A program made the position numbers and the translations under genes. Positions 56,834-64,000 of a stretch of 64,000 nt of DNA are shown here, piece after piece; positions within the stretch are counted from its first letter, which is position 1, and each line of letters opens with the position of its first letter. The notes below the pieces were generated by a model. That model did not search any database, was not told the origin of the DNA, and worked only from the letters and a program-made list of their open reading frames with translations. The DNA comes from Anaerolineaceae bacterium (GTDB lineage Bacteria; Chloroflexota; Anaerolineae; Aggregatilineales; Phototrophicaceae), in the NCBI GenBank assembly GCA_020634115.1, contig JACKCH010000012.1, forward strand, positions 890,674 through 954,673, given 5' to 3'.

Positions 56834-59083
56834 ATGGCAATCACCAAAAAAGATGCGCTTGACTACCATCGTCAGGGACGACCTGGCAAAATTGAAGTCA
56901 CTCCCACTAAACCACTGACTACTCAACACCACTTATCACTGGCCTATTCTCCAGGCGTTGCTGAGGCCGTGCTTGAAGTCGAGCGTGACCCCTTAACCGC
57001 ATACGAGCTAACAGCAAAATCCAATCTGGTCGCGGTCATCTCAAACGGCACGGCCATTCTTGGGCTGGGCGACCGGGGGCCGCTGGCCTCCAAGCCGGTT
57101 ATGGAAGGCAAAGGTGTGCTGTTTAAGCGATTTGCTGATGTCGATGTGTTCGACATCGAGGTAGATGCCCACACCGTTGAAGACATGGTTGCCTTCTGCA
57201 AGGCCATCGCACCCACATTCGGCGGAATCAACCTGGAAGACATCAAAGCGCCTGAATGCTTTGAGATCGAACAGCAGCTTAAGGCAGCACTGCCAATCCC
57301 GGTCTTTCATGACGATCAGCATGGCACAGCGATTATTTCCGGGGCCGCGCTCATCAATGCCGCTGAAGTCATTGGTAAACGCCTGGAAGACATGAAAGTC
57401 GTCGTCTCAGGCGCAGGCGCGAGCGCCATCGCTACATCCAAGTTTTATGTGACCCTGGGTGTCCGCCGCGAAAACATCATTATGACCGACTCGAAAGGTG
57501 TGGTCTACAAAGGGCGGGACGGTGTAAATAAGTACAAGGCCGAATTCGCCGCCGACACCACTGCCCGAACATTGGACGACGCAATGGAAGGCGCGGATGT
57601 ATTCCTGGGGCTATCCGCAGCCGGGGTTTTAAAACCGGATATGGTGAAGAAAATGGCAAAAGACCCCATTATCTTCGCCCTGGCAAACCCCGACCCGGAG
57701 ATCAAGCCAGAAGACGCGCTGGCAGTACGCCCGGATGCCATTATCGGCACCGGACGCAGCGACTACCCCAACCAGGTCAACAACGTACTCGGCTTCCCCT
57801 TCATTTTCCGGGGCGCGCTGGATGTCTATGCCACCGGGATTAATGAAGAAATGAAAATGGCCGCGTCCCGCGCATTGGCAGCGCTGGCGCATGAGGATGT
57901 CCCCGATAGCGTGCTGAATGCTTATGGGAAAACCTCCATTAAGTTTGGACGTGAATACCTGATCCCAAAACCACTGGATCCGCGTGTGCTGCTGTGGGTT
58001 GCCCCTGCAATCGCTGAGGCGGCAATGAAAAGCGGCGCCGCGAAACGGCAGATTGACCTGGATGCTTACCGCGAAAATCTCCTCCGGCGGCAGGGACTGG
58101 GGCAGCAGCTTCGTGCCAACATCATCAACAAAGCCAAGATGGGCCCCAAACAACGCATCGTCTTCCCCGAAGGCGACGAGCCGAAAATCATTCGCGCTGC
58201 CGCCCGCGTGCAGGAAGAGGGCATCGGCATCCCCATTCTGCTGGGTGACCCGGAAGAAGTACGAGCAAAGATTAAAGAACTTGCCCTGGAATTCAACCCG
58301 GAAATCATTGACCCGTACAGCAATAAGACGGACTTCAATCGCTACGCAGACACCCTGTTACAAGACCGCCAGCGTAAAGGCCTCAATCGCGCCCTGGTGA
58401 CGGGTCTGCTCACCACCCGTACTCATTACGGGCTGATGATGGTGAAATTAGGCGACGCTGACACCTATGTTAATGGCTTGACGCACGAGTATCCGCATGT
58501 CATTCGTCCGGCGCTGCAATACTTCCATACTCGGCCAGGTACAAAACATGCCAGCGGTGTATATATCATGGTCGTCAAAGGGCGGGTCTACCTGTTTACC
58601 GATGCCACCGTGAATATTGACCCGGATGCTGAAACCCTTGCGGAAATCGCGATTCTGGCAGCAGATTTCGCCCGTACCCTGGATATTGAACCCAAAGTGG
58701 CGATGCTCTCCTTCTCGAACTTTGGCGGTACGCCCCACAAACTAAGCGACAAGGTACGGCGTGCAGTCGAAATCGTTCAGGAAAAACGCCCGGACATTCC
58801 GGTTGATGGTGAAATGCAGGCGGATACAGCAGTTGTAGCCGAAATTGTTGAAGAACGCTATTCATTCAGCAAGGTTAAAGACGCGAATATCCTGGTCTTC
58901 CCTGATCTCGGTTCCGCCAATATCGCCTATAAACTGCTAGACCGGCTTTCCAACGCCGAGGCTATTGGCCCAATTCTCCTGGGCATGGATGCCCCGGTGC
59001 ATGTCCTTCAGGCCGGTGACGAGGTTGAACATATCGTCGCTATGGCAGCGGTAGCTGCGATGGATGCGCAGAGCCGGAAGTAA
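56834..59083 (+). CDS. maeB: NADP-dependent malic enzyme fused to phosphate acetyltransferase-like domain (MaeB type)
   Basis: The 749-residue protein is a MaeB-type malic enzyme. The N-terminal malic domain has LAYSPGVAEA (Tyr38), LGDRGPLASKPVMEGKGVLFK (Lys93), and DIEVDAHTVED. The NAD(P)-binding domain has VVSGAGASAIATSKFYVTLG and ALANPDPEI. The last 330 residues are a phosphotransacetylase-like domain (PKQRIVFPEGDEPKIIRAAARVQE, NLTHEYPHVIRPALQYF, SFSNFGGTPH). The enzyme decarboxylates malate to pyruvate and feeds acetyl-CoA and NADPH pools; the PTA part is usually regulatory in this family. The ATG at 56834 has AGGAGAG upstream. Confidence 0.94.
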   Translation: MAITKKDALDYHRQGRPGKIEVTPTKPLTTQHHLSLAYSPGVAEAVLEVERDPLTAYELTAKSNLVAVISNGTAILGLGDRGPLASKPVMEGKGVLFKRFADVDVFDIEVDAHTVEDMVAFCKAIAPTFGGINLEDIKAPECFEIEQQLKAALPIPVFHDDQHGTAIISGAALINAAEVIGKRLEDMKVVVSGAGASAIATSKFYVTLGVRRENIIMTDSKGVVYKGRDGVNKYKAEFAADTTARTLDDAMEGADVFLGLSAAGVLKPDMVKKMAKDPIIFALANPDPEIKPEDALAVRPDAIIGTGRSDYPNQVNNVLGFPFIFRGALDVYATGINEEMKMAASRALAALAHEDVPDSVLNAYGKTSIKFGREYLIPKPLDPRVLLWVAPAIAEAAMKSGAAKRQIDLDAYRENLLRRQGLGQQLRANIINKAKMGPKQRIVFPEGDEPKIIRAAARVQEEGIGIPILLGDPEEVRAKIKELALEFNPEIIDPYSNKTDFNRYADTLLQDRQRKGLNRALVTGLLTTRTHYGLMMVKLGDADTYVNGLTHEYPHVIRPALQYFHTRPGTKHASGVYIMVVKGRVYLFTDATVNIDPDAETLAEIAILAADFARTLDIEPKVAMLSFSNFGGTPHKLSDKVRRAVEIVQEKRPDIPVDGEMQADTAVVAEIVEERYSFSKVKDANILVFPDLGSANIAYKLLDRLSNAEAIGPILLGMDAPVHVLQAGDEVEHIVAMAAVAAMDAQSRK

Positions 59084-59123
59084 GTTGACAGTTAAATCGC
59101 CCGAAAAGATAGGCACAGTCAAA

Positions 59124-59150
59124 TGGGGCGCGGCGCGATGTCGCGCCCCA
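59124..59150. terminator. Hairpin between maeB and the M23 gene
   Basis: TGGGGCGCG and CGCGCCCCA are perfect 9-base arms with a 9-base loop, between two convergent genes. T-tracts are weak on both sides, so termination efficiency is uncertain. Confidence 0.5.
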
Positions 59151-59158
59151 TACACTTC

Positions 59159-59884
59159 TCATGACTCGCAATTAATCGGGCGTTCTGGAAACCCAGTAAT
59201 CGCCACTGGCATCCCTAGATAAGGAGAGGGGTCGAGTGTGTTTGCCACGCGGGATTCATTCTTGAATGCCCCATCAGGTTCACTCTGAACGATGCTGAAA
59301 TGCAGGTGAAGGCCTATCGGTCGCGCCCCTTCCCCGGCATATTCCCCCTGGTAGCCTAACAGAGTTCCCTGAGTCACCCAGACTCCGTGCGTTCCCGGCG
59401 GGAACTCCGGCGCTATGAACGACTCTTCTCCATCCCGCGCAGCCATGTGCGTATAGTACGTCCAGATTATTCGTCCCGGTTGCAACGGGTCATCGTGACG
59501 GATAATCACCGTTGAAAACCAGCTATCCAGCCGGGTCAGATACCCATCGTAGGCTGCATAAACCGGCACTTCACCGGGTTCACCATCGCCGAAAATATCC
59601 ACACCAGTATGGGTATTCAACAGTGTATAAGGTCCTGCCGGGTCATTCCATAGCAACCCGATAAATCCATCCGAAGGCAGGATAAACGGCGCACCGGGAC
59701 AAGCAACCTGATTCCGCATTGTGATGAGTGCCCGGCGTGATGCCACATCCGAAAACCACTGTTGAATAGGGGCAATACTGTTGCTCTGCGAGGCGCTGTA
59801 TAATCGGAACCCAGCGTAACCACCGCCAACCACCAACACCAGAACCACTCCAAGAATCAATAAACGACGAATCCAGTAACCCAA
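59159..59884 (-). CDS. Membrane-anchored M23 (LytM-type) metallopeptidase
   Basis: The 241-residue protein has a hydrophobic N-terminal anchor (LLILGVVLVLVVGGGYAGF) and an M23 peptidase domain. The zinc-binding motifs HTGVDIFGDG (HxGxD) and HLHFSI (HxH) are present, with YYTHM and GTLLGYQGEY between them. M23 enzymes cut peptidoglycan cross-links. The domain is extracytoplasmic. TTG at 59884 is the best start, with AAAGG upstream. It is convergent with maeB and single. Confidence 0.9.
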   Translation of the reverse strand: MGYWIRRLLILGVVLVLVVGGGYAGFRLYSASQSNSIAPIQQWFSDVASRRALITMRNQVACPGAPFILPSDGFIGLLWNDPAGPYTLLNTHTGVDIFGDGEPGEVPVYAAYDGYLTRLDSWFSTVIIRHDDPLQPGRIIWTYYTHMAARDGEESFIAPEFPPGTHGVWVTQGTLLGYQGEYAGEGARPIGLHLHFSIVQSEPDGAFKNESRVANTLDPSPYLGMPVAITGFPERPINCES

Positions 59885-59919
59885 GTTCTCAACCTTTACG
59901 AATCAACGGCAATTATCTA

Positions 59920-59959
59920 TATATGCTTGTAATATCACCGATCATGCCTGTATATGCTT
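59920..59959. repeat. Direct repeat TATATGCTT upstream of the REC-kinase gene
   Basis: TATATGCTT occurs at 59920-59928 and 59951-59959, 31 bases apart, and a related TGTATGCTC near 59985. They lie about 150-180 bases before the REC-kinase gene and could be direct-repeat sites for a response regulator. Confidence 0.3.
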
Positions 59960-60102
59960 AACTTACGCCTATAGGTTTTACAGGTGTATGCTCAGCAAAA
60001 CGGCAAGTGTGCATCATAAAACATCGCACATCAATTCGCAATTCATGAAAAAACCGGCGGAACAATCATGGCATTCCGCTGATGAATGATAAGGAAATTT
60101 AT

Positions 60103-61212
60103 ATGCCCCGAGTCATGATAATTGAAGATGAAACCCCTTTGCGCAAATCGTTAGTGACGATCCTCACCGCCGAAGGCTTTGAAGCTGTAGGCGTGCCCGA
60201 TGGCCTGGCTGCAGTAACCCTGCTGGAAAAAGAACTGCCAGACATTATCGTATCCGACATTTCTATGCCTGAAATGGATGGCTATGAGGTGCTAAGAACA
60301 CTGCGCAATGATCCGGCGACAGTAGACATTCCACTGATTTTTATAACCGCCAGAGCCCAGCGGCGCGATGTACGCTATGGTATGGAGCTAGGCGCAGCGG
60401 ATTACCTGACCAAACCATTCTCTCCTGCCGAATTGGTGAACACAATTCGCACGCAGCTTGCTAGAAAAAAAGAACAGGCGGAGAAGTTTTCAACTCAGAT
60501 TGATGAACTACGCCACAACATTATTTACTCACTGCCCCACGAGCTGAGAACACCGCTGGTCGGCATCCAGGGATTCGCCACTCTCTTGACCGTTAAGGCT
60601 GATAACGCCACACCTGAGGACGTTCTCAGAGCAGCCAATACCATTCTGACATCCAGTCAACGTCTGAGTCATCTGATCGAAAACTACCTGGTCTACGCCC
60701 AACTCGAACTCATCAAACATGATCCCGTCAAAATGCAAGAACTGCGCCGGAAGACAACCGAAAACGCAGCGTACCCCATCCATGAAACGGCGATTGCCAT
60801 TGCCAATGACTTTCAACGAGATGATGATCTACAGCTATCACTTGAAGACGCTACACTACAAATCGGAATAGACGATCTTACAAAAACGATCAGTGCAATC
60901 GTTAATAATGCTTTCAAGTTTTCCAAAGCGAACACGCAAGTCGGAGTTCAGGGCTATGTCTATGGTGATTCTTATCGTATTGCTGTTCAGGATTACGGTT
61001 GCGGAATGACCCATCAGCAAATCAGCCAAATTGGGGCTTATATGCAATTTGATCGCAAACTCCATGAGCAGCAAGGATTAGGACTGGGATTAATTATTGC
61101 CCAACGGTTGATCGAGCTTTATGGCGGCAAATTCCATATTGAAAGCATTTACACACAAGAAACAACGGTCACAATCGAGCTACCGCTTCATACCACCGAC
61201 CTGTCCTCTTAA
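60103..61212 (+). CDS. Hybrid response-regulator/histidine kinase (REC-HisKA-HATPase)
   Basis: The 369-residue protein is one chain with a receiver at the N terminus and a kinase after it. REC: IIEDETPLRKSLVTIL, phospho-acceptor Asp52 in SDISMPEMDG, Thr82 and Lys104 (LTKPF). HisKA: phospho-acceptor His146 in SLPHELRTPLVG. HATPase: N-box VNNAFKFSK, G1 YGCGM, G2 GLGLGLIIAQRL. There is no separate sensor domain or membrane segment; it is cytoplasmic. The ATG at 60103 has AAGGA eight bases upstream and fits family start. The 3' end overlaps the PPOX gene stop by four bases. Confidence 0.93.
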   Translation: MPRVMIIEDETPLRKSLVTILTAEGFEAVGVPDGLAAVTLLEKELPDIIVSDISMPEMDGYEVLRTLRNDPATVDIPLIFITARAQRRDVRYGMELGAADYLTKPFSPAELVNTIRTQLARKKEQAEKFSTQIDELRHNIIYSLPHELRTPLVGIQGFATLLTVKADNATPEDVLRAANTILTSSQRLSHLIENYLVYAQLELIKHDPVKMQELRRKTTENAAYPIHETAIAIANDFQRDDDLQLSLEDATLQIGIDDLTKTISAIVNNAFKFSKANTQVGVQGYVYGDSYRIAVQDYGCGMTHQQISQIGAYMQFDRKLHEQQGLGLGLIIAQRLIELYGGKFHIESIYTQETTVTIELPLHTTDLSS

Positions 61213-61712
61213 GGCTTAAAGGCCCATCGTGTCGCTGTTTTGGGGAAATCCGCCTCGCGCCAGGCTAGCACTACCCCTACCTGGAGGGTGTACCACAGAC
61301 CTTCCGGATCTTCGGGATTCGGTTTGAAGGGGTATTTCGCCCCGTAAATATCGACAATCCGCCGGAGAAGCGACAGGTCATCTACCGCTTTGATCTGTCC
61401 TTCAAAAATCACGGTATCATCACCGCTTTCGAGGTGAATCACAACATTCGGGTGGACGGCCAGGTTACGCGCTTTCCGCGAAGTGCGACCTGTACTGAAA
61501 TACAGTGCCTCGTCTACCCATACCCCCCACACGGGGGCAGCATGGGGGCGACCATCCGGCTGTGTGCTGCACACCCAGTAATTGCGTGCCTGCGTCATCT
61601 GCGCCACCACCCACGCCCAATCGAGCATTCCGGCAGGGTCAGCGGCGATACCATAACCAGGCATATTGGGGCGAACCCGGCAAGTATCAGGGTTTTGTGG
61701 AATTCCGACCAT
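61209..61712 (-). CDS. PPOX-fold (pyridoxamine-phosphate-oxidase-like, F420-type) protein
   Basis: The 167-residue protein has the split-barrel PPOX fold with the pattern of F420-dependent or FMN-binding PPOX proteins: PGYGIAADPAG, ARNYWVCSTQPDGRPHAAPVWGVWVDEALYFSTGRTSRKARNLAVHP (cited as one fold, in blocks), and VVIHLESGDD. These proteins reduce or oxidise small substrates using FMN or F420. The stop overlaps that of the REC-kinase gene by four bases (convergent). The start at 61712 gives the usual length. Confidence 0.85.
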   Translation of the reverse strand: MVGIPQNPDTCRVRPNMPGYGIAADPAGMLDWAWVVAQMTQARNYWVCSTQPDGRPHAAPVWGVWVDEALYFSTGRTSRKARNLAVHPNVVIHLESGDDTVIFEGQIKAVDDLSLLRRIVDIYGAKYPFKPNPEDPEGLWYTLQVGVVLAWREADFPKTATRWAFKP

Positions 61713-61766
61713 TGGTTATCCCTCGCTCTCATCCCAAGGTGTTGAAATTACAAGTGTGCGGTACAA

Positions 61767-61784
61767 TCGCTATCATTTTAGCGA
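61767..61784. promoter_or_regulatory. Inverted repeat TCGCTA/TAGCGA upstream of the propeller gene
   Basis: Perfect 6-base arms with a 6-base loop lie just after a TACAAT hexamer (61762-61767), a possible -10. The repeat would fall near the transcription start, so operator or leader hairpin are both possible. Confidence 0.4.
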
Positions 61785-61825
61785 TCAGAATACCGTTCAG
61801 CCAGGAAGCACAACGCCGGATTACG

Positions 61826-62779
61826 ATGACACGCGCGACATTCCCCCTTATCCTACGCATCTCAGCCATTCTGATACTCCTGTGCGCAGGGATAACGGGG
61901 ATGGTGTGGATTGTCGGGCGCACTGTACCCATCCATACAACCACAATTGCGTATATATCTGAACACGACAGCACGCCCGATCTGTTTCTGGTGGACATGC
62001 CACGCTATATCATACAACAATTGACCCGGGGGATGGCGGACTATCGGGAGCCAGCCTGGTCGCCAGATGGCGAGTGGTTGGCATTCGTCTCCGACGAAGA
62101 TCGGGATGACGAGATTTACCTGCTGCACGTTTACACCGGGCAGGTACGCCAACTGACGCACAACCAGGTCGTAGACAATTCACCGGCCTGGTCGCCCGAC
62201 GGCCAGCGAATCGCTTATGCTTCAACGCAAGCCGGTAACAGTGATATCTACATTTACGACCTGCGTACAGACGAAACAATGCAACTGGTCAGCCATTCTG
62301 GGTGGGATAATGACCCGGCCTGGTCACCTGATGGGCAGCAGATCATCTTTGTTTCTAACCGGGACGGGTACGGCAACTTTTACCAGGTATCGGCTGCTGG
62401 GGGCAAAGTCCGGCAGGTCACACAGAACTCAGGCTGGTATCTCAACCCGGCGTGGTCGCCCGATGGCCGTTGGATCGTTTTTGACTCAGCAGACGCCACA
62501 GGCGCTGACATTTTTCTACTCGACACAACCTGTCTGCAAACCAATACAAACTGCAATCAGGCTATCCGGCAGTTGACGCATAGTGACCGCATGGATGGTG
62601 ATCCGTCCTGGTCACCGGACGGCCAGCACATTGTCTACTACTCTGGCATCAATAGTCTGCGCTACAATCTCGTCGTGATCACCGCGAACTGTTATCAAGG
62701 GACCCTCGGCTGCGAAAACACTGCCAAGAGAATCACAGACGAGCGCTACATAGATTGGTCGCCCGCCTGGAAACCCTGA
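61826..62779 (+). CDS. TolB-like (PD40) beta-propeller protein
   Basis: The 317-residue protein starts with a signal anchor (FPLILRISAILILLCAGITGM) and continues with about six WD40-like PD40 blades: EPAWSPDGEW, SPAWSPDGQR, DPAWSPDGQQ, NPAWSPDGRW, DPSWSPDGQH and a last DWSPAWKP. It is extracytoplasmic or membrane-anchored and probably binds a protein or glycan. The frame is open 107 codons further upstream, but those overlap the PPOX gene region and have no propeller features; the ATG at 61826 starts the signal. An inverted repeat TCGCTA/TAGCGA lies about 50 bases upstream. Confidence 0.88.
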   Translation: MTRATFPLILRISAILILLCAGITGMVWIVGRTVPIHTTTIAYISEHDSTPDLFLVDMPRYIIQQLTRGMADYREPAWSPDGEWLAFVSDEDRDDEIYLLHVYTGQVRQLTHNQVVDNSPAWSPDGQRIAYASTQAGNSDIYIYDLRTDETMQLVSHSGWDNDPAWSPDGQQIIFVSNRDGYGNFYQVSAAGGKVRQVTQNSGWYLNPAWSPDGRWIVFDSADATGADIFLLDTTCLQTNTNCNQAIRQLTHSDRMDGDPSWSPDGQHIVYYSGINSLRYNLVVITANCYQGTLGCENTAKRITDERYIDWSPAWKP

Positions 62780-62835
62780 CGCCATTCATTTTATCTGAGA
62801 TGCGCTGATCTCAGCGCCTCAAAGGACACCCTGTC

Positions 62836-63696
62836 ATGTCGGTTTTAGCTCTTATATTAGTTCTATCGTCCGCCGTACTTCACGCCACCTGGAACTGGCT
62901 CGCCAAACGTGCCGCCGGGGGCATCCCCTTTGTGTGGCTCTTCAGCGCCCTTTCAGCCACAATCTACCTGCCTATCGTGATTATCACCCTCTTAACACTG
63001 CATCCGCTCATCGGTAACACGGAAATAGTCTTTATGTTGGGCAGCAGTATGCTGCATCTTGGTTATTTTTTCCTGCTCAATCGAGGTTACCAGGTGGGTG
63101 ATCTTTCGTTGGTCTACCCGCTGTCGCGCGGCACCGGGCCGGTTTTGGCGGTGGTCGGCGCGGTGGCTCTGTTTGGTGAACGCCCTAGCAGTCTGGCAGT
63201 GGTCGGTATCGCACTGGTAACATCAGGTGTGTTTATCCTCACGGGCGATCTGAAAGCCCTGCGCAGGAATGGCACAGCACCGGCGGTTATCTACGGATTG
63301 CTGACTGGGTTAGTGATTGCCGTCTATACATTGTGGGATAAACTGGTCGTGGCCGGGCTGCTGATCCCCCCGCTCGTGCTGATTTGGTTCAGCACGGTCG
63401 TGCGCACACTGGCACTGATTCCGTATGTGCTGCGGCACCGTTCTACAGTCGCTAGCCTGTGGCGAAGCTACCCCAAAGAAGCTCTGGGGATTGCAGTTCT
63501 GGATACACTGTCCTATATTCTGTTCCTGGCAGCACTCACATTCAGCCCGGTGAGCTACCTTTCTCCCGCGCGGCAGATCAGCATCCTGCTTGGTGCATTC
63601 CTGGGAGTCCGTTTGCTGGCAGAAAGTGATGCCCGCCGCCGCTTTATCGCCGCCGGAGTCATGCTCATCGGGTTAGTGGCGCTGACATTGGGTTGA
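62836..63696 (+). CDS. EamA-family (DMT) transporter
   Basis: The 286-residue protein is a ten-helix transporter of the drug/metabolite transporter superfamily (EamA). It begins with a re-entrant-like first helix ALILVLSSAVLHATWNWLAK, and both EamA repeats are visible (ending DLSLVYPLSRGTGPVLAVVG and PVSYLSPARQISILLGAFLGV). EamA proteins export or exchange metabolites such as amino acids. The substrate is not evident. AAAGGA supports the ATG at 62836. It follows the propeller gene by 56 bp. Confidence 0.9.
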   Translation: MSVLALILVLSSAVLHATWNWLAKRAAGGIPFVWLFSALSATIYLPIVIITLLTLHPLIGNTEIVFMLGSSMLHLGYFFLLNRGYQVGDLSLVYPLSRGTGPVLAVVGAVALFGERPSSLAVVGIALVTSGVFILTGDLKALRRNGTAPAVIYGLLTGLVIAVYTLWDKLVVAGLLIPPLVLIWFSTVVRTLALIPYVLRHRSTVASLWRSYPKEALGIAVLDTLSYILFLAALTFSPVSYLSPARQISILLGAFLGVRLLAESDARRRFIAAGVMLIGLVALTLG

Positions 63697-63740
63697 TAGG
63701 CAATATCCACAAACGAACTCAGACACGTTCACGGTACAAC

Positions 63741-63750
63741 TGTGTATAAT
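63741..63750 (+). promoter_or_regulatory. Extended -10 promoter of the E1-alpha gene
   Basis: TGTGTATAAT (63741-63750) contains an extended -10 62 bases before the ATG. No clear -35 is present. Confidence 0.5.
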
Positions 63751-63812
63751 TCTGCATTAAAATATAGAATTTGTACGTGTCATGATTCAACAAAAGGTAT
63801 CGAGGGAGTCTT

Positions 63813-64000
63813 ATGGCAGGAATAAATAAAAACACCCTGTTGGATTGGTACCGGCAGATGGTGCTTATCCGGCGGTTTGAGGAGAAATGCGCTGAACTCT
63901 ACCAGCAAGGGAAGATCGGCGGTTTCTTACACCTATACATCGGACAGGAAGCAACGGGCGTGGGTTCAATCGCTGCACTACGCCCCCAGGATCATGCGAT
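63813..64000 (+). CDS. Pyruvate/2-oxo-acid dehydrogenase E1 component, alpha subunit (partial)
   Basis: The first 62 codons of a gene running off the window end encode MAGINKNTLLDWYRQMVLIR, then RFEEKCAELYQQGKIGGFLH and LYIGQEATGVGSIAALRP. This is the N-terminal helix and the substrate-channel region of E1-alpha subunits of pyruvate or branched-chain 2-oxo-acid dehydrogenases. The family binds thiamine diphosphate with E1-beta, probably encoded downstream. GAGGGAG supports the ATG at 63813, and an extended -10 lies upstream. The 3' part is not visible. Confidence 0.88.
   Translation, partial: MAGINKNTLLDWYRQMVLIRRFEEKCAELYQQGKIGGFLHLYIGQEATGVGSIAALRPQDHA

Overview
The window reads as ordinary chromosome of a Chloroflexota bacterium, most likely class Anaerolineae. 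The evidence is family content and style rather than a marker gene: secreted proteins with Thr/Pro-rich 'TPTPSNTP' linkers ending in SH3b or LysM domains, PA14 plus SH3b proteins, TolB-like propellers, a DUF1028 protein, a DUF4342 protein, many TPR proteins, and a gene order without large operons. I find 54 protein-coding genes (the last cut by the window end), two tRNAs (Leu-UAA, Ser-GGA), about a dozen good intrinsic terminators, several dispersed palindromes and two tracts of degenerate short repeats. I see no insertion sequence, prophage, CRISPR array or rRNA.

Layout. 0-8.6 kb: hotdog thioesterase, TPR protein, universal stress protein, an AbfT/Cat-type CoA-transferase, a membrane TPR/SH3 protein, and a PiT phosphate permease translationally coupled to its DUF47 (PhoU-like) partner. 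8.7-15.6 kb: a nitrilase-fold protein lacking its catalytic Cys, a secreted alpha/beta hydrolase, LysM, TPR, PA14/SH3b and small unknown proteins, tRNA-Leu. 15.6-29 kb: 4-hydroxybutyryl-CoA dehydratase, PdxS, RecD2 helicase, RsmI, YciI, Pth, a protein with paired Asp-rich motifs resembling isoprenoid synthases, a polytopic membrane protein, a membrane pentapeptide-repeat protein and methylmalonate-semialdehyde dehydrogenase. 29-36 kb: a peptide-type ABC importer (binding protein and two permeases, no ATPase), an SbcD/Mre11 nuclease, threonine dehydratase, tRNA-Ser. 36-39.8 kb: an isolated 1018-residue DUF4062-NTPase-TPR protein followed by a gene-free 680-bp repeat-rich stretch. 39.8-51 kb: transketolase, PadR regulator overlapping a GT39-type glycosyltransferase, DUF1028 protein, LysM protein, HerA-type ATPase, phosphoribosyltransferase, FtsH. 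51-64 kb: FHA protein, secreted unknown, FolC-like ligase, malic enzyme-phosphotransacetylase fusion, M23 peptidase, REC-histidine kinase, PPOX-fold protein, TolB-like propeller, EamA transporter and the start of an E1-alpha dehydrogenase gene.

How genes work together. Clear pairs are PiT with DUF47, YciI with RsmI (7-bp gap), and the three ABC genes with an intercistronic hairpin. The CoA-transferase (2.3 kb) and the 4-hydroxybutyryl-CoA dehydratase (15.6 kb) are successive steps from 4-hydroxybutyrate to crotonyl-CoA. Methylmalonate-semialdehyde dehydrogenase, malic enzyme and the E1-alpha subunit suggest a heterotroph using amino and organic acids. No single locus is an obvious undescribed system. 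The most promising leads are the DUF4062-NTPase-TPR protein, the isoprenoid-synthase-like protein, the Cys-less nitrilase homologue, the repeat families, and two matching LexA-like boxes.
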